From: Planctomycetota bacterium | Lineage (GTDB): Bacteria > Planctomycetota > UBA1135 > UBA2386 | Assembly: GCA_027621295.1 (NCBI GenBank) | Contig: JAQCBR010000014.1 | Location: 1-51,133 of the forward strand | Reading direction: 5' to 3' | Length of the DNA stretch: 51,133 bases | Part shown: positions 33,983-42,070 of the stretch, piece by piece | How positions within the stretch are numbered: the stretch's first letter is position 1 | How the letters are laid out: every line of letters starts with the position of its first letter | Made by a program: the position numbers and the translations under genes | The notes under the pieces: generated by a model | Databases searched by the model: none | Seen by the model: only the letters and a program-made list of their open reading frames with translations | Told to the model about the DNA's origin: nothing

Positions 33983-36172
33983 ATGTCCCACCCCGCTCGC
34001 CATTCCGCCGTCCACACGATCGTGAACCGCGCCGCGCCGAAGCCGCCGGAGCTGCGCGATGATCTCCACGAGCTCTACGGCAAGAACGTCTTCGACCTCG
34101 CGCAGATGCGTGAGCACCTGCCGGAGCGCGCCTACCGCGCGCTCGAGTCCTGCATCGAGCGGGGCACGGAGCTGGAGCCGGAGCTGGCGGACCTCGTCGC
34201 GAACGCGATGAAGGAATGGGCGCTGGAGCGCGGTGCGACGCACTTCACGCACTGGTTCCAGCCGATGACCGGGCTGACCGCCGAGAAGCACGACTCGTTC
34301 CTCGCGATCGAGGACGGCCGCATGCTGCTCGAGTTCTCCGGCAAGCAGTTGGTCAAGGGCGAGCCCGACGCGTCCTCGTTCCCGTCGGGCGGTCTCCGCG
34401 CGACCTTCGAAGCGCGTGGCTACACCGCGTGGGACCCGACGTCGCCCGCTTTCATCCGCGAGACCGCGATGGGTGCGACGCTGTGCATCCCGACCGCGTT
34501 CTGCTCGTGGACGGGCGATGCGCTCGACAAGAAGACGCCGCTGCTCCGGTCGTGCGAGGCGCTCAACAAGGCCGCGCTGCGGATGCTGAAGGTCCTCGGC
34601 GACGAGAAGACCGAGTACGTCTACCCGACGGTCGGCGCCGAGCAGGAGTACTTCCTCATCGACCGCGAGTTCTATCTGCAGCGCCCCGACCTGATCGCGA
34701 CCGGCCGCACGCTGTTCGGCGCGCAGCCGCCGAAGGGCCAGCAGCTCGAGGACCACTACTTCGGCTCGATCAGCCCGCGCGTCCTGGCCTACATGCACGA
34801 GGTCGAGCGCGAGCTCTGGAAGCTCGGCGTGCCGGTCAAGACGCGTCACAACGAGGTCGCTCCCTCGCAGTTCGAGATCGCGCCGATCTTCGAGCGCACC
34901 ACGGTCTCGACCGACCACAACATGCTGACGATGGAAGTGCTGCGCCAGGTCGCGCAGCGCCACGGCTTCCAGTGCCTGCTCCACGAGAAGCCGTTCGCCG
35001 GCGTCAACGGGTCGGGTAAGCACAACAACTGGTCGATGTCGACGAGCGGCGGCGAGAACCTCCTCGAGCCGGGTCACACCCCGGACGAGAACATGCGGTT
35101 CATCGTCTTCCTCACCGCGACGATCCGTGCGGTCGACCTGCACGCCGAGCTGCTGCGGATGACCATCGCGACTGCGGGCAACGACCACCGCCTCGGCGCG
35201 AACGAAGCGCCTCCGGCGATCATCTCGATCTACCTCGGCGAGCAGCTGTCGGCCGTCGTCGATGCGCTCATCACCGGCGAGCCGCGCGGCAGCAAGGGCG
35301 GTGAGAGCGGCACGATGAAGCTCGGTGTCAGCACGCTGCCGCCGCTGCCGAGGGACGCGACCGACCGCAACCGCACTTCGCCGTTCGCGTTCACCGGCAA
35401 CAAGTTCGAGTTCCGCGCCGTCGGCTCGAGCCAGTCGATCAGCCAGCCGAACACGGTGCTGAACACGATCGTCGCCGAGTCGCTGCGCATCATCGCCGAC
35501 GAGATCGAGGCCAAGGTCGCTGCCGGGACGTCGCGCGAGCAGGCCGTGCAGCAGACCGTGCAGGGGGTGCTCCAGAAGCACCAGCGCGTGATCTTCAACG
35601 GCAACGGCTACTCGTCCGAATGGCACGAGGAGGCCGCGAAGCGTGGGCTCCCGAACCTGCCGACCGCGGTCGACGCGATCGGTCAGTTCTCGACCGAGGA
35701 GACGGTCGCGATGTTCGAGCGCCACGCCGTGCTCAGCAAGCGCGAGTGCGACTCGCGCACGAACGTGATGTTCGAGGCCTACGCGAAGGCGATCTCGATC
35801 GAGGCGCAGAGCGCGATCACGCTCGCGTCGTCCGCGCTGCTGCCCGCCGCGTTCCGGTTCCAGCGCGAGCTCGCCGAGAGCATCGAGGCCGCGCGTCGCG
35901 TCGGCGCGAAGTCGCTCGCGCGCCAGGAGAAGCGTCTGCAGGACCTCGCGGCGCGGATCGATCAGGCGCTCGGTGCGCTCGAGACGCTCGAGCAGGCCTA
36001 CGAGGCTGCCGAGTCCCATGCCGATTCGGCGGAGGGTCACGCGCGGACGTGCCGCAACACGGTCGTTCCGGCGAGCCTCGCGCTGCGGGAGGCCTGCGAC
36101 TCGTTGGAGACGCTGGTCGACAACGACCTCTGGCCGCTGCCGAAGTACGAAGAGATGCTCTTCATCCACTGA
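33983..36172 (+). CDS. glnN: Glutamine synthetase type III
   Basis: 729 residues from the ATG at 33983, the usual length of the hexa- or dodecameric GSIII family and much longer than GSI. It makes glutamine from glutamate, ammonia and ATP. Landmarks: [79 protein letters not shown], and a C-terminal helical region from about residue 600 that ends near the last residue ([10 protein letters not shown]). The upstream leader shows several dyads. This is probably a main ammonium assimilation route; no other GS or nitrogen gene lies in the window. Confidence 0.95.
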   Translation: MSHPARHSAVHTIVNRAAPKPPELRDDLHELYGKNVFDLAQMREHLPERAYRALESCIERGTELEPELADLVANAMKEWALERGATHFTHWFQPMTGLTAEKHDSFLAIEDGRMLLEFSGKQLVKGEPDASSFPSGGLRATFEARGYTAWDPTSPAFIRETAMGATLCIPTAFCSWTGDALDKKTPLLRSCEALNKAALRMLKVLGDEKTEYVYPTVGAEQEYFLIDREFYLQRPDLIATGRTLFGAQPPKGQQLEDHYFGSISPRVLAYMHEVERELWKLGVPVKTRHNEVAPSQFEIAPIFERTTVSTDHNMLTMEVLRQVAQRHGFQCLLHEKPFAGVNGSGKHNNWSMSTSGGENLLEPGHTPDENMRFIVFLTATIRAVDLHAELLRMTIATAGNDHRLGANEAPPAIISIYLGEQLSAVVDALITGEPRGSKGGESGTMKLGVSTLPPLPRDATDRNRTSPFAFTGNKFEFRAVGSSQSISQPNTVLNTIVAESLRIIADEIEAKVAAGTSREQAVQQTVQGVLQKHQRVIFNGNGYSSEWHEEAAKRGLPNLPTAVDAIGQFSTEETVAMFERHAVLSKRECDSRTNVMFEAYAKAISIEAQSAITLASSALLPAAFRFQRELAESIEAARRVGAKSLARQEKRLQDLAARIDQALGALETLEQAYEAAESHADSAEGHARTCRNTVVPASLALREACDSLETLVDNDLWPLPKYEEMLFIH

Positions 36173-36179
36173 TCCACGG

Positions 36180-36195
36180 ATCGGCGATCGCCGAT
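36180..36195. terminator. 16-bp perfect palindrome after GSIII stop
   Basis: ATCGGCGATCGCCGAT lies 8 bp past the glutamine synthetase stop. It can form a 6-bp stem with a 4-nt loop. There is no U-tract. It may be a weak terminator or chance. Confidence 0.3.
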
Positions 36196-36369
36196 GCGCG
36201 AGCGCGGAGCGGGTCGGCCCGGTGCGGGTCCGGCCCGTTCTGCGTTTCCGGTCCCGCGCTGGTTCCGATGCGATGGGGGCTTCGGCGCCGGGGACTCGCC
36301 AGGGGGCTACACGACCGGTTCCGGAGTGCCACCATCGGGCACCGGCCGACCCTCTACCCTGACCCGCCG

Positions 36370-37509
36370 ATGCCCCGCCCGAGCCTCGTCGCGAGCGTCT
36401 TCCTGCTCGCCCTGACCGCGACCGTCCCTGCCCAGGGCGTGATCAGGGATGGTCCTGCCTACTACCGGGTCGGACCGATCGGGACCGCGCAGTCCGACTC
36501 GGTCGACTGTGACTTCTCGGCGGACCCGGCGCTCCCGGACGTGCTTACGGAGAACTGGTGGTACTACCGCGTCGAAGGTGACGCGGACGAACGAGCGTTC
36601 CGCGACGACGGGCAGCTGCTCCAGAGCTACGACCGTCGTCATGCGGACCTGACGTGGCCGAACGTCGACCAGCGCGGGCTGTTCCGCGCCGACATCAGCT
36701 ACGACATCTTCCGCACCGCGTCCGAGAGCGCGCGGGTCTACAACCGGCTGACGATCATCAACACGAGCGGACGCGTGCTGCGGATCAGCCTGTTCCACTA
36801 CGTCGACCTCGCGCCCTGCGTGATCGGCGCCGAGTCGGCGGTCGGTGGGCTGCAGGCCCAGGCGTTCGTCGGTATCTGCCCAGGCTCCGTCGTCGCGCTC
36901 GAGAACCACTTCCCGGATCGCTTCCTCGTCGAGGCGCGGGACGACGGGGAGTGCGGCATCCTCGACCCGGGTCCGGCGCTGCTCGCCAACACCGGGCTAC
37001 CCTTCGTCGGTGGGGACAGCACCAGCGCCGCGCAGTGGGATCTCGTGCTGCCGGTTGGCGAGCAGTTCACGGTCTGGACGTCGATCTGGCACAACCCGAC
37101 GACCTGCCCCACGCCCCAGGTCGAGAACTACGGGATCGCGCGGGCTGGTTCCCGCGGCTTCCCGCGGATCACCGGGAGCCTGCCGGTCGCTGGCGCGGGC
37201 GGCGTCATCACCGTCAGCAACGGTCTGCCGAACGCGATGGGGGTGATGGTCTTCGGGTTCGGTCGGATCCAGATCCCGATCGGGCCGATGCTGCTGCAGG
37301 TGCTCGCCGGGCCCCGCGGAATCGACTTCGACAGCTTCGTGATCGGCCTCGATGCGCGCGGCAGCGTCGACCTCGTCGTGCCGCTCCCCGGCACCGGGGA
37401 CTTCTGCGCGCGCCCGATCAACTGGCAGTGCTTCCTCGTCGACCCGGGAACGGCCGACGGGTTCCCGTTCTCCCACACCGATGGGTTGGAGTGGCTGATC
37501 GGGCGATGA
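36370..37509 (+). CDS. Secreted protein of unknown function
   Basis: 379 residues from the ATG at 36370; the frame stays open into the glutamine synthetase region but only this start gives a signal peptide (MPRPSLVASVFLLALTATVP, ending AQG). The mature protein has an aromatic-rich N-terminal domain (TENWWYYRVEGDADER, DISYDIFRTASESARVYNRL) that looks beta-sandwich-like. A C-terminal half follows (about 250-379, from AGSRGFPRITGS) with spacing and turns like the shared C-terminal module of the other secreted proteins (A-G-A-G-G-V-I-T-V, F-G-F-G-R, ending in L-I-G-R). The match is distant. Function unknown; export is clear. Confidence 0.85.
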   Translation: MPRPSLVASVFLLALTATVPAQGVIRDGPAYYRVGPIGTAQSDSVDCDFSADPALPDVLTENWWYYRVEGDADERAFRDDGQLLQSYDRRHADLTWPNVDQRGLFRADISYDIFRTASESARVYNRLTIINTSGRVLRISLFHYVDLAPCVIGAESAVGGLQAQAFVGICPGSVVALENHFPDRFLVEARDDGECGILDPGPALLANTGLPFVGGDSTSAAQWDLVLPVGEQFTVWTSIWHNPTTCPTPQVENYGIARAGSRGFPRITGSLPVAGAGGVITVSNGLPNAMGVMVFGFGRIQIPIGPMLLQVLAGPRGIDFDSFVIGLDARGSVDLVVPLPGTGDFCARPINWQCFLVDPGTADGFPFSHTDGLEWLIGR

Positions 37510-37555
37510 TGCTTCGGCGGTCCGGCGTACCATGCCGGCCCACCACCCGAGCATC

Positions 37556-38887
37556 ATGAACCGCACGCAGCACCTCGCTCTCCTCCTCGTCCCAGGCCTC
37601 GCCGCCTCCGCGCTCGTCGCGCAGGACGCAGAGATCCGACCCGCGCCGCTCCGCCAGTCGACGCCGTGGCGCACGCTCTTCGACGGGAAGACCCTCGACG
37701 GCTGGACGGCGACCGGCGGCCGCTACGACGGCAAGGCGATCTGGACCGTCGAGGACGGGGCGATCACTGGGCGCGTCGGTGACGGCAAGGCGGGCGGCCT
37801 GCTCTACACCACCCAGACCTGGCACAGCTACGACTTCGAGTGCGACACGACGATCGACTGGCCGTTCGACTCGGGCGTGTTCGTCCGCATGTCGAAGGCC
37901 GGCAAGGGCGCGCAGGTCACGCTCGACTGGCGGGAGGGCGGTGAGATCGGCGGGATCTACGCCGACGGCTGGCTCCAGCACAACCCGGATGGGGCGTCGA
38001 AGTTCCGGAAGGACCGCTGGAACAAGGTTCGCGTCCGCTGCACCGGTCGCGACATGCACCTCGAGTTCTGGCTCAACGGCGAGAAGTTGACCGACTACCA
38101 GCAGCCTGAAGGCTCGGAGGGCTACGCGCCGACCGGTCTGATCGGCGTCCAGGTGCACGGTGGCCTCGAGCCTGAAGGCCACGCAGCGAAGTTCGTCAAC
38201 GTCCGCATGCGCGAGCTGCCGGTCTTCGATGCGTTCCAGTTCGAGTGCGACGAGGACGGGTTCCTGACGCCGAAGGCCGAGTCCGGCTGGGAGCCGATGC
38301 TCGACAAGGACCTGTCGAAGTGGGAGCCCCACGGCGGTGACGGCAAGGGATTCGAGTTCGAAGGGGGCGTGCTGCACCTGCTGACCAACGGCTCTGCCCA
38401 CGAGCTGCGGACGCGGGATGACTTCGGGGACTTCGCGCTGCGGATGGACTTCAAGATCACGCGTGGTGCGAACTCGGGGGTGTTCCTGCGCGCCAAGCGC
38501 GACGGTGGCAACCCGGCGTTCTCCGGCGCCGAGATCCAGGTCCTCGACGACTTCCACTGGGAGGAGGACACGAACTCCAAGCTCAAGCCCTGGCAGTTCA
38601 CCGGCAGCCTCTACGGGTCTGTCGCGGCGGGCCACGCCGGCACGCTCTACCCGATCGGCTGCTGGAACAGCTACGAGATCCGCTACCAGGGCAGCCGCAT
38701 CCGCGTCGAGCTCAACGGCGTCGTGCTCTACGACGTCGACACGTTCGAGCTGACCCCGGAGCAGGGCGCGAAGTTCCAGGAACGCGTCAAGGCGGGCTTC
38801 CTGGGTCTCCAGCGCCACGCGCCTGCGCGCGCGCTCGAAGGCGAAGCGTTCACCTGGTACCGGAACGTCTTCGTGAAGCGGCTGTGA
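37556..38887 (+). CDS. Secreted protein with two DUF1080 domains
   Basis: 443 residues from the ATG at 37556. The signal peptide ends about SALVAQD. Two copies of the DUF1080 (3-keto-disaccharide hydrolase-type, concanavalin-like) fold are seen. Copy 1 (about 40-225) has FDGKTLDGW, the DFECDTTIDWPFDSGVFVR segment and EFWLNGEKL. Copy 2 (about 240-443) has W, ALRMDFKITRGANSGVFLR, SGAEIQVLDD and the IRVELNGVVLYDVDTF segment. Such proteins are abundant in Planctomycetota and act on or bind glycans; the reaction is known for only a few members. It follows the unknown secreted gene by 46 bp and could be co-transcribed. Confidence 0.92.
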   Translation: MNRTQHLALLLVPGLAASALVAQDAEIRPAPLRQSTPWRTLFDGKTLDGWTATGGRYDGKAIWTVEDGAITGRVGDGKAGGLLYTTQTWHSYDFECDTTIDWPFDSGVFVRMSKAGKGAQVTLDWREGGEIGGIYADGWLQHNPDGASKFRKDRWNKVRVRCTGRDMHLEFWLNGEKLTDYQQPEGSEGYAPTGLIGVQVHGGLEPEGHAAKFVNVRMRELPVFDAFQFECDEDGFLTPKAESGWEPMLDKDLSKWEPHGGDGKGFEFEGGVLHLLTNGSAHELRTRDDFGDFALRMDFKITRGANSGVFLRAKRDGGNPAFSGAEIQVLDDFHWEEDTNSKLKPWQFTGSLYGSVAAGHAGTLYPIGCWNSYEIRYQGSRIRVELNGVVLYDVDTFELTPEQGAKFQERVKAGFLGLQRHAPARALEGEAFTWYRNVFVKRL

Positions 38888-38898
38888 CCCGCGCCGCT

Positions 38899-39366
38899 TC
38901 AGCGGCGGCTCGGATCGGCGCGCCGCTCGAGCTCGGCGCGGACCTTGTCCCAGTAGCCGAGCGTCCCGGTCTTGCGTGCGCCCTCGGGCCCGCCGTTGTG
39001 GATGCGCGCGACGGTCTCCGCGTCGCCGGCCAGCCATGCCTCGGCGGCGTAGCGCCGCATGTAGGCGTCGATGACCCTCTCCGCGTAGGCCCGGCTGCGG
39101 CAGTCGGCGTAGCGCCCGCCGAGGCTCTCGTCGAACGCGTGCGCGTCCCGCCAGTACACCTCGTGGATCTGGTACGGGCCGATCGCGCGCCCCTGGTCGC
39201 CGTCGGGTGGGTTCGGCAGGCCGCTCGACTCGACCTGGCGGATCGCGTCGAGGATGTCGGCACGCGGGTAGCGCGGTCCCGGCATCGAGGCCGCCCAGAG
39301 CAGCGTCGCGACGCCGATGCCGAGAAGAACCACGCGCGCGGAGACGCGGCGGCTCCGGCTTCTCAT
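38899..39366 (-). CDS. Exported i-type (destabilase-like) lysozyme-like protein
   Basis: 155 residues from the ATG at 39366; an in-frame start at 39423 lacks a signal. A basic N-terminus and one membrane segment (VVLLGIGVATLLW) precede the domain. IRQVESSG (Glu46) then an Asp (55 or 57), GPYQIHEVYW, YMRRYAAEAW and ARIHNGGPEGARKTGTLGYW match the i-type lysozyme/destabilase pattern, with the family's catalytic Glu and Asp kept. Animal members carry many disulfides; here only one Cys (Cys89) is present, so it is a bacterial disulfide-free form. Muramidase activity is inferred from family knowledge. It lies 25 bp downstream of the DUF1851 gene on the same strand. Confidence 0.88.
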   Translation of the reverse strand: MRSRSRRVSARVVLLGIGVATLLWAASMPGPRYPRADILDAIRQVESSGLPNPPDGDQGRAIGPYQIHEVYWRDAHAFDESLGGRYADCRSRAYAERVIDAYMRRYAAEAWLAGDAETVARIHNGGPEGARKTGTLGYWDKVRAELERRADPSRR

Positions 39367-39391
39367 CGATGCTCCCTGCGGCGTGCGCGCG

Positions 39392-39868
39392 TCATCGGAT
39401 CCGGATTGCGGAGATGGGGGCACCGTCCGGCAGGTCGCGGACCTGCTCGTGCACCTGACCGTGGATGCTCAGGTGTACCGTGACGTCGGTGACCTCGACG
39501 TTGTCGATGTCGTCCGCGCCGCCGAGGACGAGGGGTGTGCGGCGTCCGTAGACCTGCTGTGCCGCGAGCTCGAGGCCCGCCCTGCGGTGGGCGACGATGC
39601 GTGCCGGCTGCATGTGCTCGGTGACGAAACGAGCGTCACGGAGCAGGCCCTGGAAGGTCGCGCCGTCGTCCGCGACCGCGCGGATCTCGCCCGAGGCCGC
39701 GTCGACGAAGTACACCGCTCCCGACTGGCCCTGCGCGAACGCGTCTCCGAGCGCCGTGAGGAGGACCGGCCGCATCGGCTCGGGCATCGCCCATATCCAG
39801 TCATCGAGGATCGAGTCCATGTCGACGCCGTGGGCGGAGATCGTCAGATCGTTCAGTGTGATGGCCAT
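39392..39868 (-). CDS. DUF1851 (Tdi1-like immunity) domain protein
   Basis: 158 residues, no signal peptide, so cytoplasmic. The C-terminal half reads YGRRTPLVLGG, then DDIDNVEVTDVTVHLSIHGQ and VHEQVRDLPDGAPI, the pattern of the T6SS immunity Tdi1 C-terminal (DUF1851) domain. The first half (VYFVDAASGEIRAV, LLRDARFVTEHM) also fits. Domains of this type occur in immunity proteins and in stand-alone proteins. Next to it is the lysozyme-like gene, but a cytoplasmic protein would not shield from an exported lysozyme. Function unknown. Confidence 0.85.
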   Translation of the reverse strand: MAITLNDLTISAHGVDMDSILDDWIWAMPEPMRPVLLTALGDAFAQGQSGAVYFVDAASGEIRAVADDGATFQGLLRDARFVTEHMQPARIVAHRRAGLELAAQQVYGRRTPLVLGGADDIDNVEVTDVTVHLSIHGQVHEQVRDLPDGAPISAIRIR

Positions 39869-39914
39869 CGGCTGTCTCCCGAGTCCGCGGCCCGCAGTGT
39901 CGACCCGGGACCGG

Positions 39915-40583
39915 TCAACGAGGCGGGGTCAGAGATTGTCCTGCGTCGTCCTTCGGGGGCAGCAGGCCGTCGGCAGCGAGGCGTCGAGCGGCCTCTCTCG
40001 CGGCGGCGGTGTGCAGGGACGACCAGGTCGACCCGGGCACGCCTTGTGCTGCGACGGTCGCCATCCACGCGACCTCGCCGGTGGACACGTCGAGCAGCCG
40101 TGCGTCGAAGACCGCGTGGGGTTCGGAGACCGTGTAGCCCCCCGAGACCCAGGTCGTCGCTCCTCCCCAGCCCATCGGTCGACGGTAGCCGTGGTCCCAC
40201 CACGTCGAGGAGACGGTCGTCGGGACGTGCCGCGTATCGGTCCACGTCTGCAGGGGGGCCACGGCGAGGAAGCCGTCTGCTCCGGAGTTCCGCACCGCCT
40301 CGCGCACTTCCTCGTCGCTGTAGGTGCGTCCGGGGAACATCAGATCGACGAGCTGTTGGACCCGCGCGGTCGACGCGGCTTCGAGCTCCGCGGTCATCGC
40401 CCCCTCGATCGCGCGCCGCGAGAGCAGATCGCCCTGCGGCGCAGACACGCAGAGGCTCCGGAACGTCCGACCCACCGCGTCTGGAGCCGTCGACGACGCG
40501 ACTTCCGTCTGGACCGACGCGCATCCACCCGTGAGCGCAGCGGCGAGGACGACGAGGGCGCGGAGGCTGCGATGGCCGAGCAT
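39915..40583 (-). CDS. Lipoprotein of unknown function
   Basis: 222 residues from the ATG at 40583; the frame is open far upstream, antisense to the phosphodiesterase-like gene, and that part is not credible. Lipobox LTGGC after MLGHRSLRALVVLAAALTGG, Cys21. The mature part has YSDEEVREAVRNSGADGFLAVAPL and then beta strands (HAVFDARLLDVSTGEVAWMA), like the curli-assembly/CsgG-neighbour type of lipoprotein that combines an A-D-G-x-L helix with a final strand. Similar to DUF4136 in shape only. It is divergent from the phosphodiesterase gene 72 bp away. Confidence 0.82.
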   Translation of the reverse strand: MLGHRSLRALVVLAAALTGGCASVQTEVASSTAPDAVGRTFRSLCVSAPQGDLLSRRAIEGAMTAELEAASTARVQQLVDLMFPGRTYSDEEVREAVRNSGADGFLAVAPLQTWTDTRHVPTTVSSTWWDHGYRRPMGWGGATTWVSGGYTVSEPHAVFDARLLDVSTGEVAWMATVAAQGVPGSTWSSLHTAAAREAARRLAADGLLPPKDDAGQSLTPPR

Positions 40584-40655
40584 GGCCGCGACGATACCCT
40601 CCTGCCGAGCACGCTGGAAAACCCCCGGGCGTAGACCCACGATCCTCGCGATCCG

Positions 40656-42020
40656 ATGAAGCTCCTCGTCCTCGATGTCGTCGGCCTGCGGCCGAAGGAC
40701 CTGGCCCACGCGCCGCACCTGCGGGCGCTCGGGGAGTCCGGGTTCACGGCCCCGATGCGGACCGTGTTCCCCGCGGTCACGTGCACGGTCCAGGCCTCGT
40801 GGCTGACGGGCAAGATGCCCCGTGAGCACGGCATCGTCGCGAACGGGTGGTACTTCCGCGACCTGGCCCAGGTCTTCCTGTGGCGTCAGTCGAACCACCT
40901 CGTCCAGGGGGAGAAGTTCTACGAGACCGCGGCGAAGCGGGACCCGGGCTTCACCTGCGCGAAGATGTTCTGGTGGTTCAACATGTACGCGCCGGTCGCG
41001 TACTCGGTGACGCCGCGGCCGGAGTATTACGCGAACGGCCTCAAGCGTCCGGGCATCTACAGCGATCCCCCCGAGCTCGGCCCGGCTCTCCAGCAGCGGC
41101 TCGGTCCGTTCCCGCTGTTCGACTTCTGGGGCCCGAAGGCCGGGCTCCCGTCGTCGAAGTGGATCGCGGACGCGACGCTCGCCGTGATCGAAGAGCACGA
41201 CCCGACGCTGGCTCTCGCCTACCTGCCGCACCTCGACTACGACCACCAGCGGTTCGGGCCCGATGACGCGCGCTCGGTGGCCCAGGTCGCGGCGATCGAC
41301 GCCGAGTGCGGTCGGCTGATCGACGCGGCCCGCGCGCGCGGGGCCGAGGTCATCGCGCTCTCCGAGTACGGGATCGAGAAGGCTACCCAGCCGATCTTCG
41401 TCAACCGCGCGCTGCACGAGCGCGGCCTGCTCCGCGTCCAGGAGACCAGCCACGGGCAGCTCCTCGATGCGGGCGCGTGCCGGGCGTTCGCGGTCGCCGA
41501 CCACCAGTGCGCGCACGTGTACGTCGCGGACCCAGCCGACCTCGCGGCGACGCGTGCGGTGCTCGAAGGTCTGCCGGGCGTCGCCCAGATCCTCGACCGC
41601 GACGCGCAGGTCGAGCACGGCATCGACCACGTGCGGAGCGGCGAACTCGTCTGCATCGCCGAGAAGGGTGCGTGGTTCGCGTACCACTACTGGCTCGACG
41701 AGGCGCACCGGCCGGACTTCGCGACGACGGTCGACATCCATCGCAAGCCGGGCTACGACCCGACGGAGCTGTTCGTCGATCCGACGCTCCGCGCACCCAA
41801 GCTCCGCGTCGCGAAGAACCTCGCGAAGAAGCTGCTCGGCTTCCGCTACCTGATGGACGTGATCGGCACCGATCCGTCGATCGTCGGCGGCACGCACGGC
41901 CGGCTGTTCGAGGAGGAAGACGCAGGCCCGGTCTTCCTGTGCTCGTCGTCGAACGACACCGCGGACGCGGTCGACGCCGTCGACGTGCATCGGCGTATCC
42001 TCGACATCCTCGGCTCGTAG
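40656..42020 (+). CDS. Type I phosphodiesterase/nucleotide pyrophosphatase-like protein
   Basis: 454 residues, no signal peptide. Alkaline phosphatase superfamily: Asp7 (LVLDVVGLRP), nucleophile Thr in FPAVTCTVQASWLTG, the metal-binding YLPHLDYDHQRFG, SEYGIE, and HRKPGYDPTELFVD. These fit a two-metal phosphodiesterase. The central block (REHGIVANGWYFRDL, QGEKFYETA, CAKMFWWFNMYAP) recalls a conserved cytoplasmic subfamily of predicted phosphodiesterases with unknown substrate. It is followed by the BNR gene after 50 bp. The reaction is likely cleavage of a phosphodiester or pyrophosphate, but the substrate is not known. Confidence 0.92.
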   Translation: MKLLVLDVVGLRPKDLAHAPHLRALGESGFTAPMRTVFPAVTCTVQASWLTGKMPREHGIVANGWYFRDLAQVFLWRQSNHLVQGEKFYETAAKRDPGFTCAKMFWWFNMYAPVAYSVTPRPEYYANGLKRPGIYSDPPELGPALQQRLGPFPLFDFWGPKAGLPSSKWIADATLAVIEEHDPTLALAYLPHLDYDHQRFGPDDARSVAQVAAIDAECGRLIDAARARGAEVIALSEYGIEKATQPIFVNRALHERGLLRVQETSHGQLLDAGACRAFAVADHQCAHVYVADPADLAATRAVLEGLPGVAQILDRDAQVEHGIDHVRSGELVCIAEKGAWFAYHYWLDEAHRPDFATTVDIHRKPGYDPTELFVDPTLRAPKLRVAKNLAKKLLGFRYLMDVIGTDPSIVGGTHGRLFEEEDAGPVFLCSSSNDTADAVDAVDVHRRILDILGS

Positions 42021-42070
42021 CCATTGCGCCTGCGGCGTGGCTCGAGGATCGCGCTTAGAGTGCGCTCCCG

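Noticed and set aside
38893-38906. GCCGCT/AGCGGC hairpin between the DUF1080 and lysozyme-like genes.
   Set aside because: The arms overlap the stop codon of the lysozyme-like gene and the loop has two bases, so it cannot be a normal terminator.
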